Position numbers and translations under genes: made by a program
Shown here: one piece after another, positions 54,926 to 62,328 of the stretch
Layout of the letters: every line of letters begins with the position of its first letter
How positions within the stretch are numbered: position 1 is the stretch's first letter
Assembly: GCF_036409475.1 (NCBI RefSeq)
Contig: NZ_JAYRCK010000001.1
Span: forward strand, 282,210-346,209
Origin: Scandinavium sp036409475
GTDB taxonomy: Bacteria; Pseudomonadota; Gammaproteobacteria; Enterobacterales; Enterobacteriaceae
Direction: 5' to 3'
Length of the DNA stretch: 64,000 nt
The notes under the pieces: model-generated
Databases searched by the model: none
Seen by the model: the letters and a program-made list of their open reading frames with translations, nothing else
Told to the model about the DNA's origin: nothing

Positions 54926-55249
54926 TTATTTGTAATCTACCATCACGATCCCCAGCGTTTTCTCTGTGTTGAGATAATGCATAGAGATGGCAGCCACATC
55001 GTTGTCGACTGGTTTTCCAGTGCTGGCTTGCTGATAAGAAATAGTAGAGGTTTTAACCTGTCCGGCGCGATAACAACTCATCGCAATATGCCGGGTGTTA
55101 GCGGCGATATTACAGGGATCTTCAACGATAGCCCCAACAAAATGAATCACACCGCCTTGTGTCGTTGAAGAAGTCGCCAGTGCGCTGCCTGAAAAGAAGG
55201 CCGCGGTAAAACAAACGAGGGATAACGCCTGTTTAGTTAAGGTTTTCAT
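54926..55249 (-). CDS. small secreted pilin-like protein
   Basis: The 107-residue precursor has a signal peptide (MKTLTKQALSLVCFTAAFFSGSALA) and a mature part with GGVIHFVGAIVEDPCNI and a second Cys (IAMSCYRAG), resembling the first strands of type 1 pilins, and a C-terminal GIVMVDYK. It is far shorter than a normal pilin (150 or more) yet has both Cys. It occupies the place of ymdA beside csgC and may be its counterpart. The start has CGGAG at 8 nt; an upstream ATG is not used. Confidence 0.7.
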   Translation of the reverse strand: MKTLTKQALSLVCFTAAFFSGSALATSSTTQGGVIHFVGAIVEDPCNIAANTRHIAMSCYRAGQVKTSTISYQQASTGKPVDNDVAAISMHYLNTEKTLGIVMVDYK

Positions 55250-55391
55250 CGCGTAACTCCGTGGAATAGATTCATCCCTGAGAGAGTGAGGCACACGTTG
55301 CCCTGCACCGTGTGGTCTTTCACGACACTGTAAACCCTTAATATAAAAGTAGTCACAAGGATGAAATCTCGCCAGTCACCCTGATGAGTTG

Positions 55392-55721
55392 CTATGTCCT
55401 TTCCGCAGATGGCCACTGTGCAGACAGATGCAGTGCCTGCCCGTCTGTTAACGTCACCACCACTTTCACTGTGTCGCTCGGGGAAATAGTTAACTGCATA
55501 CGTGATACTTCTATCGGTTGATTAGCGGGTAACTTTAACGTTTTACTCTGTTGGATGTTGCTGGTGCCACCAGACCCCTCTCGAACGGTCTGGATATTGA
55601 CCTGACATTGGCAAGGTTGCGTGACCGTCACCTGCGGCGTGATGGTGTACATGTCGCCCTGATGCGTCACATTAAAAGCGATGCTGTTGGTCAGCACGGC
55701 GGCAATAAGTAAGGTGTTCAT
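55392..55721 (-). CDS. csgC: curli assembly protein CsgC
   Basis: Periplasmic inhibitor of premature CsgA fibre formation. The 109-residue protein has a signal peptide, the CXC motif in PCQCQVNIQTVREG (redox-active in the family), and LSLxANQPI-like LKLPANQPIEVSRMQLTISP. In E. coli it is the last gene of csgBAC. Here a 141-bp element and a duplicated terminator hairpin separate it from csgA. Confidence 0.92.
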   Translation of the reverse strand: MNTLLIAAVLTNSIAFNVTHQGDMYTITPQVTVTQPCQCQVNIQTVREGSGGTSNIQQSKTLKLPANQPIEVSRMQLTISPSDTVKVVVTLTDGQALHLSAQWPSAERT

Positions 55722-55739
55722 CTCTTCCTCCCATAAAAA

Positions 55740-55761
55740 AAACAGGGCACAGGCCCTGTTT
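55740..55761 (-). terminator. csgA terminator hairpin, distal copy with U-tract
   Basis: AAACAGGGC-ACAG-GCCCTGTTT; read from csgA (minus strand) it is followed by TTTTTTATGG. It lies just upstream of the csgC start. Same 22 bp as at 55903-55924. Confidence 0.8.
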
Positions 55762-55902
55762 CAGACTGCTGACAAAGAAGGAAAAAGCGTGGTTTTTCCT
55801 TCTTTGTGGTGAGCAGCCGAAAATCAATAAATTGATTTTCCTTGTTTCTTATTAGGCACCCTATGACAAATCTTCATTCGTTAGAGGTTTGTCATCACTC
55901 TC
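55762..55902. repeat. 141-bp MITE-like element, copy 4
   Basis: Begins CAGACTGCTGACAAAGAAGG and ends with the complement of GAGAGTGATGACAAAC; contains AATCAATAAATTGATT and the subterminal hairpin. Its first 16 bases are identical to the start of the IS at 63838. It lies exactly between two copies of the csgA terminator hairpin. Confidence 0.88.
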
Positions 55903-55924
55903 AAACAGGGCACAGGCCCTGTTT
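55903..55924 (-). terminator. csgA terminator hairpin, proximal copy without U-tract
   Basis: Direct copy of 55740-55761. Read from csgA it has the A-run before it (ATAAAAAAA) but is followed by element sequence GAGAGTG. Confidence 0.75.
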
Positions 55925-55947
55925 TTTTATAGTTCAAGAACGGTTAA

Positions 55948-56391
55948 TCAGTACTGATTAACGTTCGCCCAGTTAGCGTTACCGTATTGGGTCACGTTAA
56001 CCGCTGAGTTATCAGCACTCTGGCTCACGTTGGAGTAGTTACCTGCCCCACCGAAGTTAGCCTGAGTGACGTTGATTTTTGAACTGTCGCCTGATTGTGC
56101 GTTGTAAGAAACGTTATTTGCGCCAGTCTGATTCACGTTAATCTCACTGCCGGAACCCAAACCGAAGATGGCTGGATTTGCGCCAATTTGGTTAGCCCCA
56201 GCCAGGTTATTCACCCCGTTCTGAGTAATATTGACTGTACCTTTGTAAGAGTCGCCCTGAAGCACGTTAGCGCCGTTACCGTAGCCTGCCTGATAAATAT
56301 TGGTTGTTTCGCTATCCGGGAATTGAAGTGTGGCGAATGCGCTACCGGATACAATCACCATTGCAAGAACAGATAATTTAATCAGTTTCAT
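55948..56391 (-). CDS. csgA: curli major subunit CsgA (divergent)
   Basis: Major amyloid subunit of curli. The 147-residue precursor has a signal peptide (MKLIKLSVLAMVIVSGSAFA) and about five repeats with the curlin pattern NxxQxGxxNxAxxxQ, ending NWANVNQY. It differs from typical enteric CsgA: the Gly-rich N22 export segment is missing or reduced (TLQFPDSETTNIYQAG instead), and repeats 2 and 4 carry insertions (NPAIFGLGSG, FGGAGNYS). Position between csgB and csgC fixes its identity. Lies 39 nt after csgB. Confidence 0.88.
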   Translation of the reverse strand: MKLIKLSVLAMVIVSGSAFATLQFPDSETTNIYQAGYGNGANVLQGDSYKGTVNITQNGVNNLAGANQIGANPAIFGLGSGSEINVNQTGANNVSYNAQSGDSSKINVTQANFGGAGNYSNVSQSADNSAVNVTQYGNANWANVNQY

Positions 56392-56430
56392 AAAACCCCC
56401 ATTGGCTTGATAGTGTTCGTTCGCAATTTA

Positions 56431-56889
56431 TTAGTGCGTAATAACACGCACAGACATTTGCGACGAGTTCTGCACAATAACTGTTCTACTACCTACGGAC
56501 TGCTGTTGAGAAATACTGGCATGATTACCTGAACCTCGTTGGATAATTATGCCCGCATTACCATAGCCAGATTGGCTAATATCTGCATCATTACTATTTC
56601 CGGCCTGTTCTACATAAGCCAGATTGTACCCACCGGATTGCGAAACATCAGACTGATTACCGTTACCTCGTTGAGAAACAACGGCTATTTGATGATCACC
56701 CCCCTGCAGAACATTCGTGCCATTCCCGTATCCTCGCTGATTAACAATGGCGTTTTCATTTGAGGTATTCAGGTTTAGCCCGTTGGCAACCAGATTATAT
56801 TCTGAACCGGCCAGATCATAACCCGATGCAGCTGCAAATCCAGGTATCGCCAGCAGTGATAACGAAAGAAAAACGATTTTCTTGTTCAT
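56431..56889 (-). CDS. csgB: curli nucleator CsgB
   Basis: Membrane-anchored minor curlin that nucleates CsgA. The 152-residue precursor starts MNKKIVFLSLSLLAIPGFAAASGYDLAGSEYN and has five curlin repeats ending in the basic-containing tail SSQMSVRVITH, which matches the fifth repeat of E. coli CsgB. First gene of csgBAC; a long intergenic region with the csgD promoter lies upstream. Confidence 0.93.
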   Translation of the reverse strand: MNKKIVFLSLSLLAIPGFAAASGYDLAGSEYNLVANGLNLNTSNENAIVNQRGYGNGTNVLQGGDHQIAVVSQRGNGNQSDVSQSGGYNLAYVEQAGNSNDADISQSGYGNAGIIIQRGSGNHASISQQQSVGSRTVIVQNSSQMSVRVITH

Positions 56890-57404
56890 GTTCCACCCGC
56901 TTGAATCCTGGTAACTTCATTTCATGTTAAATAACGCCGCGGCTCTTGTTAATGCGACGTTATGATGAACAGTATGTTGCTGACCAAAATTAAAAGGTGT
57001 CACCCGCAAGGTTGATTTTAATTTTTTCGGATCATTCCTAAGTATGAGTTTTACCGTATGTCCCCGTCTTTAAATAAAAATAAATCTGTTTCTATTATAA
57101 GAACATATCTCGAAATCTGGATAAGCTTATAAATCAATGTGTTTAACGTTGACGGAAAAAACCAATCGTAAAGATGGGGATCACGATCTCATTTACTTAA
57201 CTTTTTTCAGAGAAAAAACCGTTACAGAGGTGAGTATTATATGCAAGATTTGCAAACGCACCATGCCAATAATATATCCCTTAATTATTATAGCGATAGC
57301 ACATTTGTGTGATTAATTAAATTGATGCATATTTATTAGCATGTACAACTTTATCATCATTTCTAATTGTCGAACCCAGCCAGTTATTACATTTTAAAAT
57401 TCTG

Positions 57405-57470
57405 AGTTACATTATGTTACAGTGTTTGATCTTGCTTAAAGATTGGTAATGACTAGATTGAAATCAGAAG
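57405..57470 (+). promoter_or_regulatory. csgD promoter region
   Basis: GTTACATTATGTTACAG (57406-57422) resembles the OmpR-type box before E. coli csgD, and GGTAATGACTAGATTGAAAT (57446-57465) closely matches the -10/start region there, giving a leader of about 145-150 nt. The csgB-csgD space is 720 bp (56890-57609), AT-rich, with no gene, like the large regulatory space of E. coli. Confidence 0.6.
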
Positions 57471-57609
57471 TAGCAAGTATTGTCTTATTGATTTTTTCCC
57501 CATTTGGGGCTTTGACTTTCACGTATACACAGCAATGCAGCCTCTCAGTACTTCTGGAACCCCTATTTAGGGGAAACTGTTAGCTGCTAGAAAACAGTGG
57601 AGTTTCATC

Positions 57610-58257
57610 ATGTTAAATGAAGTCCATAGTTTAGGCAGTACGCTCGTCCTTGTGACTAAACCATCATTACAAGCCAGCGCGCTTTTACAATATTTAAAAT
57701 CGACACTGGATATATCAGGGAAAGTACAAAATATTCATCGCGTTAGCGAAGAAGCTTTGCCTGATAGCATTATGATCTTCGATATGATGGAAGCAGATAA
57801 AAGGCTGATCGGACACTGGCAAGAAAATCTTGGCCGTAAAAACAATGGGATGAAACTGGTGTTGCTCAATACACCCGAAGAGTACCCTTTCAAGGATATC
57901 GAAAACTGGCCACACATTAACGGTGTTTTTTATAACAATGAAACGGAAACTCGCCTGATTGAAGGATTAAGCATGATTATGCATGGCGAGTGCTATTTCT
58001 CGCATAAACTCGCCAGCTATTTGATTACCCATTCTGGAAATTACCGTTACAACAATGCGGAGAGCGCAATGCTGACGCAGCGAGAACGGGAAATCCTGAA
58101 TAAATTGCGGGTCGGCGCATCGAATATTGAAATTGCCCGCTCGCTATTTATCAGCGAAAACACCGTCAAAACCCATCTGTACAATCTTTTCAAAAAGCTA
58201 GCCGTAAAAAACAGGACCCAGGCCGTCTCATGGGCCAATGATAATCTCAGGCGTTAG
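57610..58257 (+). CDS. csgD: curli and biofilm master regulator CsgD
   Basis: LuxR/FixJ-type activator of csgBAC and of cellulose synthesis. The 215-residue protein has an N-terminal receiver-like domain without the usual phosphorylation pocket and a C-terminal LuxR HTH (LTQREREILNKLRVGASNIEIARSLFISENTVKTHLYNLFKKL, about 150-195). One residue shorter than E. coli CsgD. Leader hairpins upstream are in the place where small RNAs act in E. coli. Confidence 0.95.
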   Translation: MLNEVHSLGSTLVLVTKPSLQASALLQYLKSTLDISGKVQNIHRVSEEALPDSIMIFDMMEADKRLIGHWQENLGRKNNGMKLVLLNTPEEYPFKDIENWPHINGVFYNNETETRLIEGLSMIMHGECYFSHKLASYLITHSGNYRYNNAESAMLTQREREILNKLRVGASNIEIARSLFISENTVKTHLYNLFKKLAVKNRTQAVSWANDNLRR

Positions 58258-58274
58258 TTAACAGGCGTACCAAA

Positions 58275-58667
58275 ATGAAACGTTCCCTGTGTTGGCTTGC
58301 ATTAGCAAACCTGCTACTGCTTGCGCCTTCTGTGCATGCTGGCCCAGAAGTGGAAATACCGGGTATCGTGGCCGACCATACTGTATCGTCGGTGGGGCAT
58401 GATTTCTATCGTGCCTTTACCGACAAATGGGCCAGTACTACCCGAGAAAATTTATCGATAAATGAAAGACCCAGCGCTCGCTGGGGAAGCTGGATAACCA
58501 TTACCGTTAATCAGGATATTATGTTTCAAACATTTTTATTCCCGATTAAACGGAATTTTGACAAGACCGTAGACGCAGCACTACAGATTACGCAAGAGAA
58601 TATTAACAAACGCCAAATCGACCAGTCGTTATTAAAAACGGACGATCTGGCACACGATGAATTTTAA
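58275..58667 (+). CDS. csgE: curli secretion specificity factor CsgE
   Basis: Periplasmic protein that caps CsgG and directs CsgA to it. The 130-residue precursor has a signal peptide ending SVHA and conserved GPEVEIPGIVADHTVSSVGHDFYRAFTDKW. It lies 17 nt after csgD. Confidence 0.94.
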   Translation: MKRSLCWLALANLLLLAPSVHAGPEVEIPGIVADHTVSSVGHDFYRAFTDKWASTTRENLSINERPSARWGSWITITVNQDIMFQTFLFPIKRNFDKTVDAALQITQENINKRQIDQSLLKTDDLAHDEF

Positions 58668-58688
58668 ACATAGAAGGTGGAGGCAATC

Positions 58689-59099
58689 ATGCGCATCGCC
58701 TGTACTGTTGTTTTGCTCGCATTGATTACACCAGCAAGTTGGGCCGGAAATATGGTATTCCAGTTCGTTAACCCTAATTTTGGTGGAAACCCGAATAATG
58801 GCTCTTTTTTGCTAAATGAAGCTCAGGCGCAGAATTCCTATAAAGCGCCTGGTGGGAGTGATGGTTTTACACAGACATCCGCCCTGGATAACTTCACGTC
58901 TGCCATCCAGTCACAGCTGCTCAGCGGATTGCTGGGGAACGTGGCTACCGGTAAGCCGGGCCGTCTGGTGACCAATGACTTTATTGTTGATATTCAGAAC
59001 AGCAATGGCCAGCTCACCTTAAACGTGACCGACAGAAGCACCGGTAAAACGTCAACCATCCAGGTCTCCGGTTTGCAGACCACGGGTGGCGACCAATAG
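58689..59099 (+). CDS. csgF: curli assembly protein CsgF
   Basis: Extracellular/outer-membrane protein that couples CsgG secretion to CsgB nucleation. The 136-residue precursor starts MRIACTVVLLALITPASWA and has NMVFQFVNPNFGGNPNNGSFLLNEAQAQNSYK, the CsgG-binding N terminus. An ATG-like upstream frame start (58677) is not used; GGTGGAGG lies before the chosen ATG. Confidence 0.94.
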   Translation: MRIACTVVLLALITPASWAGNMVFQFVNPNFGGNPNNGSFLLNEAQAQNSYKAPGGSDGFTQTSALDNFTSAIQSQLLSGLLGNVATGKPGRLVTNDFIVDIQNSNGQLTLNVTDRSTGKTSTIQVSGLQTTGGDQ

Positions 59100-59124
59100 T
59101 CACTGACCTAACAGGAAGATAATC

Positions 59125-59958
59125 ATGAAACGTTTATTTGTACTTCTGGTGGTCATCTTACTCAGTGGCTGTCTGACCGCCCCGCCGAAAGAGGCTGCAA
59201 AACCGACGTTGATGCCGAGGGCACAAAGCTACCGTGATCTGACTCATTTACCGACTCCTGCCGGTAAGCTTTATGTCTCCGTCTACAATATTCAGGACGA
59301 AACCGGGCAATTTAAACCTTACCCGGCCAGTAACTTCTCAACGGCCGTACCGCAAAGTGCCACCGCCATGCTGGTGACTGCGTTAAAAGATTCGAAATGG
59401 TTTATCCCGCTGGAACGCCAGGGATTACAGAATCTGCTTAACGAACGCAAAATTATTCGTGCGGCTCAGGAGAATGGCAATGTGGGTGCCAATAACCGGG
59501 CACCGTTGCAGGCGTTGAGTTCCGCCAACGTTATTATTGAAGGCTCTATTATCGGCTATGAAAGTAATGTGAAATCGGGGGGGATTGGCGCCCGCTATTT
59601 CGGCATCGGTGCCGATACCCAATACCAGCTTGATCAGATAGCCGTAAACCTGCGCGTCATTAACGTTGCCACTGGCGAAGTCCTCTCTTCGGTCAATACC
59701 AGCAAAACCATCTTGTCTTATGAAGTGCAGGCCGGGGTCTTCCGCTTCATTGATTACCAGCGTCTGCTGGAAGGTGAAGTGGGTTATACCTCGAACGAAC
59801 CTGTAATGCTGTGCCTGATGTCCGCCATTGAAACGGGCGTTATTTACCTGGTCAATGATGGCATTGAGCGAGGCCTGTGGGATTTGCAAAACAAAGCCGA
59901 TATTAACAGCCCGGTTCTAGCGAAATACCGTGATATGGCTTCACCGCCGGAATCCTGA
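59125..59958 (+). CDS. csgG: curli secretion channel CsgG
   Basis: Outer-membrane lipoprotein forming the nonameric curli export pore. The 277-residue precursor has lipobox LLSGC (Cys16) and the segments PVSVYNIQDETGQFKPYPASNFSTAVPQSATAML-like (VSVYNIQDETGQF) and RYFGIGADTQYQLDQIAVNLRVIN. Length equals E. coli CsgG. Last gene of csgDEFG; followed by a terminator hairpin present three times with two repeat elements. Confidence 0.96.
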   Translation: MKRLFVLLVVILLSGCLTAPPKEAAKPTLMPRAQSYRDLTHLPTPAGKLYVSVYNIQDETGQFKPYPASNFSTAVPQSATAMLVTALKDSKWFIPLERQGLQNLLNERKIIRAAQENGNVGANNRAPLQALSSANVIIEGSIIGYESNVKSGGIGARYFGIGADTQYQLDQIAVNLRVINVATGEVLSSVNTSKTILSYEVQAGVFRFIDYQRLLEGEVGYTSNEPVMLCLMSAIETGVIYLVNDGIERGLWDLQNKADINSPVLAKYRDMASPPES

Positions 59959-59973
59959 TTTTTGAGCAAAAAA

Positions 59974-59997
59974 AAGCGTAGCTCACGAGCTACGCTT
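59974..59997 (+). terminator. csgG terminator hairpin, copy 1 (no U-tract)
   Basis: AAGCGTAGCTC-ACGA-type 24-bp stem-loop (arms AAGCGTAGCT / AGCTACGCTT), 15 nt after csgG, preceded by an A-run and followed directly by GAGAGTGATGAC of the element. Confidence 0.75.
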
Positions 59998-60137
59998 GAG
60001 AGTGATGACAAACCTCTAACGAATGAGATCTGTCATAGGGTACCGAATAAAAAACAAGGAAAATCAATTTATTGATTTTCGGCTGCTCACCACAAAGAAG
60101 GAAAAACCACGCTTTTTCCTTCTTTGTCAGCAATCTG
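59998..60137. repeat. 140-bp MITE-like element, copy 5
   Basis: Begins GAGAGTGATGACAAAC, ends with the complement of CAGATTGCTGACAAAG. Nearly identical to copy 6, with which it is in tandem, each copy bounded by a csgG terminator hairpin. Confidence 0.88.
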
Positions 60138-60161
60138 AAGCGTAGCTCACGAGCTACGCTT
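60138..60161 (+). terminator. csgG terminator hairpin, copy 2 (no U-tract)
   Basis: Second direct copy of the 24-bp hairpin, between the two tandem elements. Confidence 0.75.
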
Positions 60162-60301
60162 GAGAGTGATGACAAACCTCTAACGAATGAGATCTGTCAT
60201 AGGGTATCGAATAAAAAACAAGGAAAATCAATTTATTGATTTTCGGCTGCTCACCACAAAGAAGGAAAAACCACGCTTTTTCCTTCTTTGTCAGCAGTCT
60301 G
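60162..60301. repeat. 140-bp MITE-like element, copy 6
   Basis: Begins GAGAGTGATGACAAAC and ends with the complement of CAGACTGCTGACAAAG, which is identical to the first 16 bases of the IS at 63838. Differs from copy 5 at only a few positions. Confidence 0.88.
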
Positions 60302-60332
60302 AAGCGTAGCTCACGAGCTACGCTTTTTTATT
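60302..60332 (+). terminator. csgG terminator hairpin, copy 3 with U-tract
   Basis: Third copy of the 24-bp hairpin, followed by TTTTTATTT; the functional intrinsic terminator of csgDEFG. Confidence 0.85.
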
Positions 60333-60341
60333 TCCGGCCAA

Positions 60342-60827
60342 TTACTGTTTAACAGCATCGCCAGCTGACTCTCTTCGCGCGCTTCTCGTCGCCAGCCACA
60401 GCCCGCTATTTTTCATCGCGTAACCAAACACCAGCCCCAGTACCAACGACGGCACCACCAGCTTCCAGTCACCCTGCCCTGCAAACGTGGCGCAAGCGCC
60501 GATAAACGTGCCTGGCACAAACGACAGCAGCACTTGCTGTGCCTGCAAACACATCAGAAACGCCACGATCCCGGTCATCACATAACTGAAAATCTCAAGG
60601 TGCGGAGCCAGCGCGCTACCATGAATGATCACCAGCGCCCAAATCACTCCGCTCATCACGGTCGCAGACGCGATAGCCAGCCCTTTCAAGCCACCTTGCG
60701 GACAGGCAAAGTAAGCGGTACAGCCCAAAAAACCGGCCCAGCTGAGCAGGCCGAGAGACACGGCAACCCATCCCCATAATCCGGAGAGAATGCCTGTTGT
60801 CAGTGCGAGAGAGAGAAGTAAGTTCAT
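60342..60827 (-). CDS. ycdZ: DUF1097 membrane protein YcdZ
   Basis: Inner-membrane protein of unknown function, 161 residues, about five hydrophobic segments, with ACATFAGQGDWKLVVPSLVLGL near the C terminus. The start MNLLLSLALTTGILSG is chosen to match E. coli; 16 further upstream codons are open but not supported. A CRP-like palindrome lies about 85 nt upstream. Confidence 0.9.
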   Translation of the reverse strand: MNLLLSLALTTGILSGLWGWVAVSLGLLSWAGFLGCTAYFACPQGGLKGLAIASATVMSGVIWALVIIHGSALAPHLEIFSYVMTGIVAFLMCLQAQQVLLSFVPGTFIGACATFAGQGDWKLVVPSLVLGLVFGYAMKNSGLWLATRSARRESAGDAVKQ

Positions 60828-60910
60828 GGTGCGCATCATAGCAGATGTGCGGCCAATGAATGAGATCACGAGCACAGTATTTGCAACGATAACTGCATCG
60901 TTACATTTAC

Positions 60911-60930
60911 AACGTGATGCACATCACGTT
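60911..60930 (-). promoter_or_regulatory. CRP-like palindrome upstream of ycdZ
   Basis: AACGTGATGCACATCACGTT is a perfect palindrome with the spacing of TGTGA-N6-TCACA (here CGTGA and TCACG). It lies between ycdY and ycdZ, overlapping the last two bases of ycdY. Inferred to control ycdZ. Confidence 0.6.
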
Positions 60931-61483
60931 ACTCAGCTGATTCTTCCTGCAGTTCATCCCACATCGCCTGCAAAGCTTCGCGGGTTAAGATCGCCATCGT
61001 GCGCCAGAATACAGACGTCGCATGAGCTTCCACTTTACCGAGGAAAGTGCCCACCCATGGCAGCAGGTAATCGGCAAACAGCGTATCGACAGCTTCTGTT
61101 TCATCTTCCGCCGAGTTGTCTTCCAGCCAGGAAGCCGCCAGCAGCAGAGTGCCGATATGATCCGCAGGGGTGTCGCTCAAAGGCATTCCTCTTGAGGAAA
61201 GGAAACTACGGACTTCAGCTTCCGTCGCACCTGCAACCCAGGCGCTGCGGTAGGGCGATACGCTGCACTCATCACCAACAAACAGCGCGTTGTAATCCGC
61301 CGCCAGTTGCTGCCCATCACAGTTCTTTTGCAGACGCTCCAGCAGCTCGTCCTGCTCCAGTGGCCAGCTTGCGGCGAGCTTACCTTCGCGAATCAGGGTA
61401 AACAACGGCACCAGCAGCGGGTCCTGCGGCTGACGATAGTAAAGCGAACCCAGCACGCGGCAGAGAATTGAAAACTCGTTCAT
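60929..61483 (-). CDS. ycdY: TorD-family chaperone YcdY
   Basis: Cytoplasmic redox-enzyme-maturation type chaperone; in E. coli YcdY raises the activity of the YcdX phosphatase. The 184-residue helical protein has the TorD-type segment ADYNALFVGDECSVSPYRSAWV near residue 60. It lies 21 nt after ycdX. Confidence 0.93.
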   Translation of the reverse strand: MNEFSILCRVLGSLYYRQPQDPLLVPLFTLIREGKLAASWPLEQDELLERLQKNCDGQQLAADYNALFVGDECSVSPYRSAWVAGATEAEVRSFLSSRGMPLSDTPADHIGTLLLAASWLEDNSAEDETEAVDTLFADYLLPWVGTFLGKVEAHATSVFWRTMAILTREALQAMWDELQEESAE

Positions 61484-61504
61484 TCATTTATTCCATCAAG
61501 ACAA

Positions 61505-62242
61505 TTACAGTTCAGCAAATTCAGCGATAGGTGGCACACCGCGGGATTCCAGGAAATTCAGGAAACGGCGTGGCGCCACGTTGAGAATACGGTCTTCCGG
61601 GAAATCGACAGCATCCAGAATTTTTCGACACTCGGTAAACTCACCAAGTGTAAAGGCGGTATGCGAATCAGAGCCAAGCGCAACCCAGCCGCCCGCTTCC
61701 TTCACCGCCGCGGCAACGGCCCGGCAATTATTCTCGCTGCCCGGACGTGAAGATATAAACGAGGAGTTGTTGATCTCCAGCGCCACCTGATATTTTGCCG
61801 CAGCCTGCGCCACCGCCTGAATATCAATCGGGAATTTCGGGTTACCCGGATGACTAATCATATGCACATTGCCGCTGGCGATAGCCGCGATCATCGCTTC
61901 AGTATGCGTGGCTTTATCCTGAGGCGGGAAAACAGGCTCATGGAAACCGGCAATGATAAAATCCAGGGCCGTCAGCATCGGGCCAGTACAATCAATGTCA
62001 CCCTGCGTATTTTTAATATTGGCCTCAATACCGCGCAGAATGCCCACACCATCGACCATTCGCGGCCAGATACGCATATTGACGAAATGCCAGTAATGCG
62101 GCGCATCCGCCATATCCGGGCCATGATCGGTAATGGCAAACAGCTTGATCCCTTTGCGTTTTGCTTCGGCGATATAGTCATGAAGGGTGCTGTAGGCGTG
62201 GGTGCTGGCGACGGTATGCATATGCAGGTCAACAGGATACAT
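61505..62242 (-). CDS. ycdX: PHP-domain zinc phosphatase YcdX
   Basis: Trinuclear zinc phosphatase, linked in E. coli to swarming. The 245-residue protein starts MYPVDLHMHTVASTHAYSTL with the PHP metal ligands (DLHMHT), then ITDHGPDM near 40, GFHEPVF near 103, SHPGNPKFP near 133 and GSDSHTAF near 192. Eleven upstream codons are open, but the chosen start matches E. coli in position and length. Confidence 0.95.
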   Translation of the reverse strand: MYPVDLHMHTVASTHAYSTLHDYIAEAKRKGIKLFAITDHGPDMADAPHYWHFVNMRIWPRMVDGVGILRGIEANIKNTQGDIDCTGPMLTALDFIIAGFHEPVFPPQDKATHTEAMIAAIASGNVHMISHPGNPKFPIDIQAVAQAAAKYQVALEINNSSFISSRPGSENNCRAVAAAVKEAGGWVALGSDSHTAFTLGEFTECRKILDAVDFPEDRILNVAPRRFLNFLESRGVPPIAEFAEL

Positions 62243-62328
62243 CACATTCTCCTCTCTGGGTTTAAACCCAAGCATAGCAGGAATACCAGGCCTTTATTAG
62301 CGAAAAACCCGGCCAGGCCGGGTTTGAA

